Shown: piece after piece, positions 46,545 through 63,339 of the stretch
How the letters are laid out: every line of letters starts with the position of its first letter
How positions within the stretch are numbered: the stretch's first letter is position 1
Assembly: GCA_011799875.1 (NCBI GenBank)
Contig: CM022297.1
Span: 539,384,795 to 539,448,794 of the forward strand
Direction of reading: 5' to 3'
From: Thinopyrum elongatum
Lineage: Eukaryota; Streptophyta; Magnoliopsida; Poales; Poaceae
DNA: 64,000 nucleotides
The notes under the pieces: generated by a model
The model's database searches: none
Seen by the model: the letters and a program-made list of their open reading frames with translations, nothing else
What the model was told of the DNA's origin: nothing
Program-made: the position numbers and the translations under genes

Positions 46545-46659
46545 CTCCCTCCGTCCCAAAATTCTTGTCTTAGATTTGTCTAGATACGGATGTATTTAGA
46601 TTATCTAAATACATCCGTATCTAGACAAATCTAAGACAAGAATTTTGGGACGGAGGGAG
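46545..46659. mobile_element. Stowaway MITE, perfect palindrome
   Basis: A 115-bp element has 57-bp arms that are exact inverse complements around one central base. It starts CTCCCTCCGTCCCAAAATTC and is flanked by TA at 46543-46544 and 46660-46661. It lies between AAA-ATPase copies 2 and 3 and has no counterpart in the other spacer. Confidence 0.97.
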
Positions 46660-48023
46660 TATTCTCTTGGTACTAACTGACTAACGTTCACGACGATCCA
46701 TCAGGTGACACAAAAAGAAAAAAACACGTGCACCGACCTGGACGGTCGACACGATGGTAACGTAATCTCATCATCACTTTCTCCAGACACCAGTAGCCAT
46801 CCATCCAGCCGAGTCATCGATTTGGCACCTAATGTTTCAGTTGCACGACGTGGACGGGTTTTGGTCCGTGCGCGTGAGCTGGCGTGGAACGGAAAGTAAT
46901 GACAAACAAAAGCGTAATAGCACGGAGTGGAAAGTAATGACAAGCAAAATCATCGCACTATATCAAGAATGGACAACACAGGAAACGGTACACACAACAG
47001 AAAATGACAGGTAGGAGGAGGAGTAGGCAGCAAGGATGATATGCACATCACCTGCATTTTGTTGTGTTGTGTCTAGGTCCACCCTCCTTCCAGGAAACTT
47101 TCCAGGAAAACTGAATAATACTTTCCAGGAAACTTGCGCCGCACAAGTATCTCTGTATCTTCTTCCCTGGCGAAAAAGTGCAATCCCACAGAAGAAACGA
47201 ACTTGGATGCCAAGGAAGCAGAGCTCATGACACACACCGCTCACTTTACGAATTCCGCGGTCCATCTGAAACGAATCCACAGAAAAATACCACATTCAGT
47301 AGGTGATTCAGATGCAAAATAAATATCCATTAGGAAATAATCAGTTGATGCCTCAGAATATATACTACTACTACTACTACACTTCGAATAGTAAGTGCCA
47401 GTTTTCAGACTGCATCAACAATCTACCGTATGCACACAAGGGGAATTAATTAATGCTGAAGGAAGCTACCCGGTTGCTTAGTGATGTGATGCTACTCTAC
47501 TACCTTTTCCAGCACCCACGCGGACGGCATCCAACGCACAGTGACGGTGGAACAAGTATGGTGAGTAGTAGTGGTAGAAGAAAATGGCAGCAAGTATGAT
47601 ACATGCACACAGCAACTGAATTTTTGGGCTGTTTCTACCTCAGCAAGTTTACGTGATTCAGATGCAAATGCTCATTAACTACCAAAGGATAAAAAACAAT
47701 CAAAAAGAGCAAAGAATCAATTGATGCTTCCAAATATATACTAGAACACCACATGGTTAGTAGGTGCCGATAATTACAGGCTGCATGATTAATCTGCCTT
47801 AAGCAGAAGATTCCCTTCCGAGAAATAAATTAGTGTGCAAGGAAGCTAGTTGCTGATTAGTCATGTGACGCTACTCTACAACCTTGTGCTAACCAAGACC
47901 TCTCTCTCTCTCTCTCTCTGCCAAGTCCATTAATTATTCACACCTCTTCCTTTCAGAGGAAACGCCTCTGCCATGTCGGTCAGTCAACCCCACCCACCCC
48001 ACACTCCAATCCAATCCATCGCC

Positions 48024-48030
48024 TATAAAA
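48024..48030 (+). promoter_or_regulatory. TATA box of AAA-ATPase gene 3
   Basis: TATAAAA in the context cgcctataaaaaccaccact, 162 bp before the ATG. A (CT) run at 47901-47919 lies about 105 bp upstream. Confidence 0.8.
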
Positions 48031-48185
48031 ACCACCACTCATCCCCCCAGATCCCCATCTCATTCAACACACACTCCCACACCACTCTTCCACATCAAGA
48101 ACATACAGAACCAGAGCCCCAAACCCACCCATCCACCCACCCTCACACAACAAAAAAGCAGAGCATCAAGAGAGCTTCAAGAGCC

Positions 48186-49834
48186 ATGGCACCGTCCTAC
48201 GACAAGACCATCGCCACGGCGGCCTCGCTGGCGGCCTCCCTGATGCTCGTCCGCAGCCTGGCGAGCGAGCTGCTGCCGTCCGAGGTGCGAGACGCGCTCT
48301 CCGCAGCCCTCAACAGCCTGCGCTCCCGCATGACGTGGCAGCACACCATCGTCATCGAGGAGACGGAGGGGTGGTCTGGCAACCGTGTCTACGGCGCCGT
48401 CAAGGCCTACCTCGCCACGCGCATCAACGCCAACATCAACATGCAGCGCCTCCGCGTCAGCAGCACCGAGGAGGGCGCCAAGAAGATGGTCGTTAGCATG
48501 GAGGCGGGGGAGGAGATGCTGGATTTATACGAGGGAGTGGAGTTCAGGTGGTTCCTGGTGACCCGGGAGGTGAAGGGGGACCCGTACAACGGCGGCGGCG
48601 GGGCACGGGAGATCAGGTCATACGAGGTGCGCTTCCACAAGAAGCACAAGGAGAAGGCCCTGAAAGAGTACCTCCCATTCATCGTTGCCACAGCCAAGGC
48701 CATCAAGGACCAGGAGAGGAGCCTCAGCATCTACATGAACGAGTACGGTGACGAGTGGTCCCCCATCGACCTCCAGCACCCCTCCACGTTCGACACCCTC
48801 GCCATGGACCAGAAGCAGAAACAGTCAATTGTGGACGACCTCGACCAGTTCATCAAGAGGAAGGACTACTACAGGAGGATCGGCAAGGCGTGGAAGCGCG
48901 GGTACCTGCTGTACGGCCCGCCGGGCACCGGCAAGTCCAGCCTCATCGCCGCCATCGCCAACCACCTCAGGTTCAACATTTACGACCTCGAGCTCACCGG
49001 GGTCAACTCCAACTCCGACCTCAGGAGGCTTCTCGTCGGGATGACCAACCGGTCCATTCTCGTGGTCGAGGACATCGACTGCACCATCGAACTGAAGCAG
49101 CGCGAGGAAGATGACGAGGAGCATGCCAAGTCCAATTCTACAGAAAAGAAGAAGGCAGAAGACAAGGTAAACTTTGATGTCAGAATGAATACCTTATATG
49201 TATACATAAACGTCTCTGCTTCTCCTCAATTTTCAACAGCTTTCTTTCTTACCTATGCTGATGACAATTTTGTGGCTGCCTGCACACACAGGTCACATTG
49301 TCTGGGCTGCTCAATTTTATTGATGGCTTGTGGTCAACAAGTGGGGAGGAAAGGGTCATCATCTTCACCACCAACTACAAGGAGCGTCTCGACCCAGCAC
49401 TCCTGCGGCCTGGCAGGATGGACATGCACATCCACATGGGGTACTGCACCACGGAGGCCTTCCGGATCCTTGCCAATAACTACCATTCCATTGACTACCA
49501 TGTCACCTATCCGGAGATCGAGGCGCTGATCGAGGAGGTGACGGTGACGCCTGCAGAGGTCGCCGAGGTTCTGATGAGGAACGACAACACTGATGTTGCG
49601 CTCCATGATCTTGTCGAGCTCCTGAAGTTAAAGAAGAAAGATGCCATTGAGATCGAGACTGAAAGTAAGCAGGCAGAGGAGAAGAAAGACGCCAATGAGA
49701 TCAAGACCCAGAGTATGCAGGTGGACGAGAAGAAAATTGTTGATGAGATCAAGACTGAAAGTGTGCAGGTGGAGAAGAAAGATGACAAAAAGGTGGTGGT
49801 GAAGAATGATTTCACAGAAAACGGAAGCGGCTAG
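48186..49834 (+). CDS. BCS1-like AAA-ATPase, copy 3, two exons
   Basis: Exon 1 is 48186-49166 and exon 2 is 49292-49834, with a 125-bp GT-AG intron at the same phase-0 site as in copy 2. The product is 507 residues. Its domains follow copies 1 and 2: membrane helix, AAA-associated region, canonical Walker A GPPGTGKS, Walker B, arginine-finger segment. The tail has about three 16-residue repeat units plus a partial one. The frame is open further upstream (to about 47973), but that part matches the untranslated leaders of the other copies, so the shared MAPSYDK start is used. Local changes include KKHKEKALKEYL, where copies 1 and 2 have KRHKEK. No lesion is seen. Confidence 0.95.
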
Positions 49835-50282
49835 GAGTGCGGAAGCTGACGGAGACCAGAGACTGTGCGTACCCTGTAGATAGGTCCTACAGGAGATCCA
49901 TTGGAACATCTGTCAGATCATTTTGACAACTAAAAACATTCCCTATTTTTAGTAGTTCGACGCACCTGTACTTAACAGTGTGCTTCTAAATAACTTTGTA
50001 AGTACTGTTGCAACAAGTTACATATATGCAACTTGACATCTTGCATAAGATCTGACATCTTGCCTTGTCACCCTACACACAGCCACCCCTCAGACACAAG
50101 CAGAGGCTGCATAGTTACCTGCTAGTGACCATGAGACGATGGAGAGAACAAGCCAGGATAAAAATTGGACTAGAAATAATATGCCAGACCCAACTAGTTA
50201 GTAGTGCTTAGCAAAGATTGGTTGCAGGATGGATACACCCAATAATGTTCCTGATGACTGCAGAAAATTAGCATATAGTGCC

Positions 50283-51200
50283 CTTGCATTATCCCCCAGC
50301 TATGAAGTGAATAGAGCAGAGTAATATGAGCACATGTATGTAAAGATAACTTACATGCCAATACATAAACATCTGAGTTACATTGCCAGATTAGATCATA
50401 AGCTGCCAATACAAAAGTATAGCTCATAAGCTGCAACTACTCAAACAAGATTAGATCTTCATAATTCTGAGAAAAGATGGGCGGTGATACCAGAAACTAA
50501 GACAAGTTGCAGCATTTAAGCTAAGTTGGCCGAGTGTAGTGTTATTTGTCCCCATTCTTAAGACAAGATCCTTCCAAGTATCCCCTGAACAAGACATCAG
50601 AAAGATAGTATTAACCACAGGGAGTGGACACCTCTTGTGGAACAAAATTTAAAGATGAACTTCAAGATAATGAAACATGCAGTTACATATAGAAAGATGA
50701 GCTGGCAAAATTACCCTTGGGAAATTGGCGACATAATTAAGCGCCCAGCGGAGCACAAGTAGTGCAGCAAAAACTACAAAAAGGGAAGCCAGATCTTGTA
50801 TGTAAAGATATAAAAGCAGCAAAGGGGCATACAAAAGAGAAACTGCAAGAGATCAGAATCATAAAGGAAACATTAAGCGGATAAAATCCGATGGTTCAAG
50901 GTACAGACTGGAACCAGCCCTGAATTGTTTAAGGTATGGTCCATGCTGTTGGTTTCTTTATGAAGAAGAGAGAATTAGATCGGTGTCATCAGGAAAGGAA
51001 ATGCAAGCTAAAAAAGATGAATGGGCAACAGAAAAAATAAATAGAAAGAATTCTCATGCCATTTCAACTTTGAAAGATGGCCAGTACAGAATGATCTTAT
51101 ACATCAGGAAGAGGCAAAGAGATATGCCATGTCCAGTTGTCCCCAAGGAGCAACATGCTCATAGAAATAAAAGAAGAAAGAAATTTGCTCTGCCTTCTAG
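50283..51200 (-). pseudogene. Partial, decayed duplicate of the TMEM33-family gene
   Basis: The order matches the intact gene at 30981-34443: intron 8 (near 50297), exon 8 (about 50350-50393), a damaged exon 7 (about 50465-50590), exon 6 (about 50690-50781, wording gcgcccagcggagcacaag) and exon 5 (about 50870-50965). Pieces of neighbouring introns are also present, including gatatgccatgtccagttgtcc near 51120, matching 32470-32500. Exons 1-4 and 9 are missing, exon 7 has internal loss, and no frame survives. It ends about 50 bp from the stop codon of the JmjC gene, so it may overlap that gene's 3' UTR. Confidence 0.8.
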
Positions 51201-51249
51201 AAAAAATCATGCCATCTACAATACAACACTCTGTTAATATCTACTCTTG

Positions 51250-57113
<5,864 letters not shown>

Positions 57114-58500
57114 CACTGCATCAAAAGAAATACACTTGAATCAGGACATATGTTATCTCAGAGGGATCACAAATGTTTGAGCTGACCACACAAACAATGC
57201 CCACCAGTAACAAACCAAGGCAATGACCACACAAGAACTTCGCAGCTTTTAAACTAAGCAAATCTGGGGTGGTGCACATCTATACGTTTGCATCAGGTTG
57301 CTGTTGAGCGAGAAGCCCAGTCAAGCTCAAGCGTTGAACCAACCACAGCACCATCAAGACACAGGGCTGGCCACAACCAGCATTGCCGGCGAGCAGAGAG
57401 ACACAGGGCTGTTAACCCAGATCGGCCGCCGCAACAGACACGCAACATAGACCATAACGACACCGTAACAACAACTAAAACTGAATCTGTGGCTACTGAT
57501 GGCTACACAGAGACAGAGACAGAGAGAGATTCTGGTGTGTGTTGCAAGCATACATCGATTCAAACCATCAACAGGCTAGGCAGATTTGTTTTCCACAAAG
57601 CAATAGAAGCAGGGTTAGTGTCTGGACGAGGGATGGGATCTGCCATCTGCCACCTCCAATCCAATTCCAAGAGAAACAATATAGAAACATGAAGCAAAGC
57701 TAAAGCAGCCTGGAATCAAACGAACCCTAGGGAATAATCAACCGGATGGAGCAGCGGCCAGTGTGGGCTGGATGGTTAGCCCGTGCCTGCCGGATTCGTC
57801 CGGAAGGGCCCCGGATCCACCCAACCCACTCCCACCCACCCCTCTTCAATCCAGATCGGGGAACTGGCCGGCCCGATTTGCTGAGAGACTCCGGCCGCGC
57901 CGGACCGGGCAGGGGGCCGCCGGCCGGCGTGGTGGGCGGCGCGGCGCGAGGTGGAGGCGGGGCGGGGCGGCGTGGGGCGGAGACAGGGGGAGGGGGAGGG
58001 GGGATGAGGTCGGTAGTTGACAGGTGAGGGGGCGGTTCTCCCTGCCTTACCTCAACTCTGTCTGAAAAAAGAAAATACGTGGGTATATACTTCCACCATG
58101 GAACCTCGAGCGAGCGAGCGAGCTCCAAGAAATTTCCATGGCGGATTCCGGCAGCAAATCTACGCGCAGCACATGCCAGATCTACTGCAGAGGATCCCTA
58201 ATCCAGCCATGGAAAAATAATAACCGTAATAAATAAAATATGTATAAAAGCAGAAGGGGAAGATCCACCCAAGAAACTGAGATTAAGCAGCAGGACAAGG
58301 AGGGGATGGATGGATTTACCTACCTACCACCAGTTCGTTCTTGCTGTCTGTCAGGCCGGGTTCAGTGCTCGTTCATGGAGTTTCTTAGGTTTTCGGCTGG
58401 CACCAGAACCAGATCGATGAGGACGATGCCGAGTCCGGGAAGGGAAGGGAAGGAGAGAAGTTGTAATCAATTACCAGTTGTTGTTGTTGTTGTTAGTTTT
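57114..58500 (-). other. 5' UTR intron and leader region of the JmjC gene
   Basis: A donor GTAAGG at 58050-58045 (minus strand, exon end at 58051 in CAGAGTTGAG) pairs well with the acceptor at 57118, giving a 5' UTR intron of about 930 bp. Transcription probably starts between 58051 and about 58500. The GC-rich block at 57880-58020 would lie in the intron. No coding sequence is seen. Confidence 0.55.
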
Positions 58501-58656
58501 GTTGTGTTCTTTCTTTGCTTCGGTTTGGTTTGCTTTCCCTTCCCCAGCCACAAATCCACCCTCCTTTTGCTTGCTTGCTTGTTCCTCTGGGAGATAGGCA
58601 GAGAGGGGTCATTTATGGCAGCAGCCAGCACAATGTACAGAGAGGGGCTATCCTCC

Positions 58657-58657
<1 letters not shown>

Positions 58658-58687
<30 letters not shown>
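58658..58687. repeat. Homopolymer of 30 C
   Basis: An uninterrupted run of C lies upstream of the JmjC gene. Its exact length may be affected by sequencing or assembly. Confidence 0.85.
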
Positions 58688-58689
<2 letters not shown>

Positions 58690-59930
58690 GTGGATTCCAC
58701 CCACACAGCCCACAGAAACAGAGACAAGTAGGGTTAGGCATTGTTCTAAAAAAAAAGTAGGATTGGGCATTGTCCTGTATAAAAAAATGTAGGGTTGGGC
58801 ATGTGTCGTGGTTGAGACTAGAACTCGACATGGAATAGCCCGGCCCGTTGACCTGGGTCGGGTCGGACTTCACATTTGGGCTGGGCTTTTAGGTCCCATT
58901 TTTTAGCCTGAAAAGGTAGTTTGGGTCGGACTTGTGCTTCTCTTTTTCATGATTTCGGCCCGTGCTTACACGTGGAGGCACCGGAGAGCCTGGTTTGAAG
59001 GTCAGTCTTTTGCAAGCCCGATCCGATACCTGGTCGGACCAATGGCCAGGTTTAATGATGACTGTAATTCTATTTTGAGTTAAACATGCAAAATCACAGG
59101 TTCTTGCCTAATTTCTCATAGAGAACTCGAATCAACCGCTGCATTTGCCACACGGCCAGGTCAACGTGGTCAGTTGACTGCCACATCAGTTTCTTCTCCT
59201 TGCTCTTCTTATATCTCTTCTTTGTTCATGTAGACAACTTCATCAAGGTACAATTTCTGACAATTGGGCTCATGTCTTACTGCCCAGCTTCCCATAATGC
59301 GCCCTTGACTCTTTGTTGCCCTCCTTGACTTTCTCCACGGGCACAAGAATTGTGCGAGGGAGCTACCGGTCTTGGGCGCGGCCACGGTCACGTCCATGTA
59401 AGGCGACACAATCGTCTTTCATCTCCCAGACTGGCAAGACATAGCATGTAAGGCGACACCATCGTCTTTCATCTCCCAGACTGGCAAGACATAGCAATCG
59501 CGCTAAGATGGGATTTGTAGGAGAATATGAAGGCCCATTTCTGTGGCCAAGGCGTCGAGGACACTGAGGGTGCAATTCTGGGATACAGCCATTTTTCGAT
59601 GAGAGTGACTACGTACCACCAACATGCTCACGTTGCGGAAGGTGATGATGATTTCATGGGTAACTAAGGGAAGGGGGTAGACACGCCTTCATTGGCATCA
59701 ACGAACAATGTCAATGGCTCGGACTGAGCACGTTGACCAAAATATTTTAGGGTACGAAGGAGAAGGGGATCGAGTGATAGGAGTACACAACAGAGCATCG
59801 AGAAGTTTTCATGCTAGTCCACTCATCCAGTATCTAATTGGTGTGGATGTGCTGAAAATGACATTAGGATCGTTTGTGAAATATATTTATATACGAGAAC
59901 ATGGTGTTTTTGTGATTTCCTTTCAAAATA
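58690..59930. other. Intergenic sequence with a 50-bp tandem duplication
   Basis: No gene recognised. Positions 59396-59445 and 59446-59495 are direct copies of a 50-bp unit starting atgtaaggcgacac, with one visible difference. Confidence 0.6.
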
Positions 59931-59934
59931 TGTA

Positions 59935-60017
59935 CTCACGCCGTCTCATAATGTAAGACGCTTTTTTTTACACTACACTAGAGTCAAAAAACGTCTTACA
60001 TCATGAGACGGAGGGAG
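59935..60017. mobile_element. Stowaway MITE
   Basis: The 83-bp element has the left end ctcacgccgtctcataatgt and an inverse right end acatcatgagacggagggag, flanked by TA at 59933-59934 and 60018-60019. Confidence 0.9.
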
Positions 60018-60145
60018 TACATAGTTATGTGAAATCCTAGCCATGTGACATGTGGTTCTACGCCATCACCTATCGTCCTAATTAGTAAAGTAAGTATGAA
60101 TAAGAAAATCAAAGGAACTTTGGTAACTTTATTAGCAAAACCTTA

Positions 60146-60938
60146 GGGCATCTCCAATACTGTACGTCAAACTGTTCGTAAATGTCCAGACCGCGCGATC
60201 CGAACACTTTGAGCCTTTCAACACCGTCCATCAAACATCCGCGGACCGGTTTGTGCGTCTAATTCCGCAAATCGAAGCAAACCCGGAGGAGGTTTGTGGG
60301 CATCCGGACTGCCTCCATGTCGGACTCCGACACCCTCAGCCCACATAAAAGCGAGGTGGAGCCCGCGCATTTGGACATTTCAGTGTGAAATCCCGCCCTT
60401 TCCCAATCGTCCCCTCTTTGATTGCCGGTGCCACCCACCCACTTCCGCCCGTTTTGCAGTCCACCACCACGATGGAGACAGAGGAGGTGGTGATAGAGAT
60501 GTTCGTAGTCCCGCCGGCCCCGGATGTGGAGGACCCATCAGCGTAGGTGGCTTCCAATCAGAGTTACCGTGACCTGTGTGCAGCCTTCCGCCATTGGAAG
60601 GACAACGAGGACAACTCCGACAGTAATTGCGATGGAGGGGATGACGACGGAGGTGCCGCCGGCTAAGGAGGCCACGTATATGAGGTCACCTTCTAGTACC
60701 TCATGTAGTTTAGTTTAGTTAAAATTTAATTTAAACTTGTTTGATTTCGTTCGGTTTGCATGTAATATATCGAAGTTTCTTAAATTCGCTTAATTTTTTC
60801 AATCAGTGTTTGAAAGGTGGATGACTTTTCCTGCATGCGGTTGGAGGGCTGGCTCCGCTAGCGCAGCCCGCGGACACATCTAGACATGTCAACGAACATT
60901 TAGCGTGTGTGTTTTGATGGACAGCATTGGAGATGCCC
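60146..60938. mobile_element. Terminal-inverted-repeat DNA transposon, non-autonomous (Harbinger-like)
   Basis: The left end is GGGCATCTCCAATACTGTAC and the inverted right end is GGGCATCTCCAATGCTGTCC. The flanking triplets are TTA and GTA, so a TWA target duplication is only partly supported. The inside has no transposase motif; a short frame near 60470 starting METEEVVIEMFVV is not recognisable. The class is inferred from the ends. Confidence 0.65.
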
Positions 60939-61169
60939 GTATGCGCCTTTTTTGTTTTGGCACAATTGAAGCAAGCCGCAGGATGCACATCCTTGTCCTA
61001 TCGTTAACAGGAGTACTACTAGACCCACTCACCTACACATTAAATATCCAGTTTCATTGATTCCCGCAGTTAGGTTATACCTTCTAGCCGTAAGAATTTC
61101 GTCTAGATGATCAGCCGACCAAGAAACAAAGTAGACAATTCTCTGAGGTATCCACGTTACTGAGTCAGA

Positions 61170-62400
61170 GGTAGTGTAACTTTTCGTGGAACCAGCACGA
61201 AGAACAATAGGGAAACTAGAGCGAGAAACAGCCTAGCGATGTTCCAATCTAGCTCTAATATAGATCGGGGAGAGAGGGCGCGACTGTAAGGCAGGGTCGA
61301 CCGAGGGGCTTTGTGTGCTCCTTGGGGTGTCCCTTGGCCACCTATATATTCAAACAAGAGGAGGGCCAGCCCCTTGGAGGAGTCATCCTCCTCCTGCGTA
61401 GGGGAGTCCTAGTCTACTAGGACTCCTCCGCGGGTCACCTTGCCCCCCAAGTTTCCCATGCGGCTGTCGACTTGGGTTCCTATGGGCTGCCTTGCCCTCA
61501 TGGTGGAGGGGGTAGTCCTATTAGGAGCCCTCTAGAACTTCCTAGCTTTAGAAACCTTTTGGACCTTCTGGAAGCTTTGGTCACCTTCCGGAACTCCTTT
61601 ATACATCATCGGGACACTCTGGACCTCTCGGAACACTTTCGGATCATCTGAAACACTTTTAGAAGCCCTTATCCCATTATCCATTATCCACTGGTTCTCT
61701 TTAATACCACTAGTAGTTAAGCGTGTGACCCTACAGGTTCGAAAACATGTGGACATGTCTGAAACACTTTTCGGTCAATAATTATCAGTGGAATCTAGAC
61801 ATCCTTAATCATTCCCACATATTCACGAAGATCTTTGCCGAGCGGACCTTTCGTTACCGTATACAATTCCCTTTGTTCCACGATACTTTACAAAATCCAA
61901 GGCGAGACAGTATTTCCATCATCAACACTTTGACCACTATACGTGATATCATGGTTACCGGTTTGTTCTCTTTTATCATTTTCGTGTTCCAGTATCCCCA
62001 TTATCACTACCATGCTTGTGTCTGTCTAGACGATGATGGATATTGTAATAGTGAGTGGGCCCGGAGAGTATCTCTCCATCATCAAATTTCGGTCTTGAAT
62101 CATCGATAATCTTGACATACTTTTCATGTGTACCCGCTACTTTTACGATCTCACAGTTACGGGAAACGTATTACAACAAAGTAACCATTCGGTATGAAGG
62201 CCTATGATATTCTAATGGTCTAAGGACGCAAGTAAACGTTAACACATAATATGATAATACCGACAACATTGTTACGATGGGATCTAGGAGTATATCATTT
62301 ATCCTACACCATTTTTCAATCAACAATATGTTATCATTATTGTCGGCGTCCTTGTTACTATAAAAATGTCCATGATGAGGAGAGCAGGATCATATGCAAT
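61170..62400 (-). mobile_element. Decayed copia LTR (Angela/BARE-like), minus orientation
   Basis: Stretches such as cacgaagatctttgccgagc, gtatacaattccctttgttc and gtgtgaccctacaggttcga align with the LTR at 14156-15908 (for example acgaagatctttattggtcg, acgtaattccctttgtctg and gcggaccctacgggttcg). Divergence is high and the ends are unclear. Confidence 0.7.
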
Positions 62401-62765
62401 ACTAGTCTTAGAGGTGTGACTAGAGATATATTTGATTTTTATGTTTCCACACTAATTGAGTTTCCCTCAACAATACTAGTCTTAAAGGTGTGACTGGGAA
62501 GACGGAGAATGCGGAAACCTGACCGCTCGGCCCATAACTAACAAGTTGGTGTCACCCCTCGCAAATGCACAAAGTAGAAAACCAGTTCACCCTTCCCTTG
62601 CAGCGAAACAGCCCACATGCACGGGAGGTCCTATTCAGCGTGCAACGCGTCGAAGGATGACCAAATGTGCACACCCTGAGTGGGCTGTCCAGTCGCCCTA
62701 TGGAGCCTCGACCCATCCGGAGAAGTGAAGAAAAAAACAAAGAGGAAGGAAAAATGGAAAAAATA
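62400..62765. other. Unassigned stretch
   Basis: Contains two copies of actagtctta.aggtgtgact about 70 bp apart (near 62400 and 62475). No gene seen. Confidence 0.35.
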
Positions 62766-62769
62766 GAGA

Positions 62770-63062
62770 GAATATTTAATGATCCGATAAAATAAAAATA
62801 TTCATGAATTTAGAAAATGTTTATGGATTTGAAAAATGCTCATGAATTTAAAAACTATTGGTGAATTTTAGAACTATTCACAAATTTAGAAAATGACCAT
62901 GAATTTCAAAAGAATTCCTCAAAACTCCAAAATGCTCGCAAATTAAAAATGTTGATTAATTTAGAAAATGTTCCTAAATTTCAAAAGAAATTCCCTGAAT
63001 TTCAGGAATGTTCATGAATTTTTAAAATATTCATGAATTTAACAAATGTTCATGAATGCAAA
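62770..63062. repeat. AT-rich degenerate short repeats
   Basis: Irregular units around aaaatgttcatgaattt recur with a spacing of about 18-22 bp. Similar loose repeats occur at 36000-36300. Their origin is not clear. Confidence 0.7.
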
Positions 63063-63339
63063 AACTACCTTGATGCACCCGGAGGCTCCATTCTTAGGGA
63101 GCTTACTAATTTAAGAGATTATTAGGGGTGGCCCATGTGAAATTTTTAGTTTGTTGTTAGGGCTCGTTTAGTTTATGTTAAACTTGCTTTCTAAATTTTT
63201 ACTTATTTAATTATCAATAGGAATGATTCCTTTAGGCTACTTTAACTAAACCCGTTCGAGTTTGCATGTACACAGAGCTTAGTGCATCTTTAATAGATGA
63301 TGTAAAATAGGTCGGGATCACCATTTACATCATGAGAGG

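Larger units (their letters stand above)
39470..50300 (+). repeat. Tandem segmental array of three AAA-ATPase units
   Basis: Three units share upstream sequence, gene and 3' flank. The upstream marker ccgacctggacggtc with cgatggtaacg occurs near 39500, 42826 and 46733. Start codons lie at 40676, 44337 and 48186, spaced 3661 and 3849 bp. The 3' flank marker ttacatatatgcaact with its neighbours recurs near 42375, 46203 and 50019. Confidence 0.9.

Noticed and set aside
47973..48185. An extended N-terminus for AAA-ATPase gene 3 starting at 47973
   Set aside because: The sequence matches the untranslated leaders and TATA regions of the other two copies; the TATA box at 48024 lies inside it.
57727..58128. 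A proline-rich 133-codon minus-strand frame upstream of the JmjC gene
   Set aside because: It spans a good 5' UTR splice donor at 58050 and is explained by GC-rich intron sequence; no domain seen.
60470..60665. A small gene starting METEEVV inside the element at 60146-60938
   Set aside because: It is short and interrupted and lies within terminal inverted repeats; no homologue is recognisable by eye.
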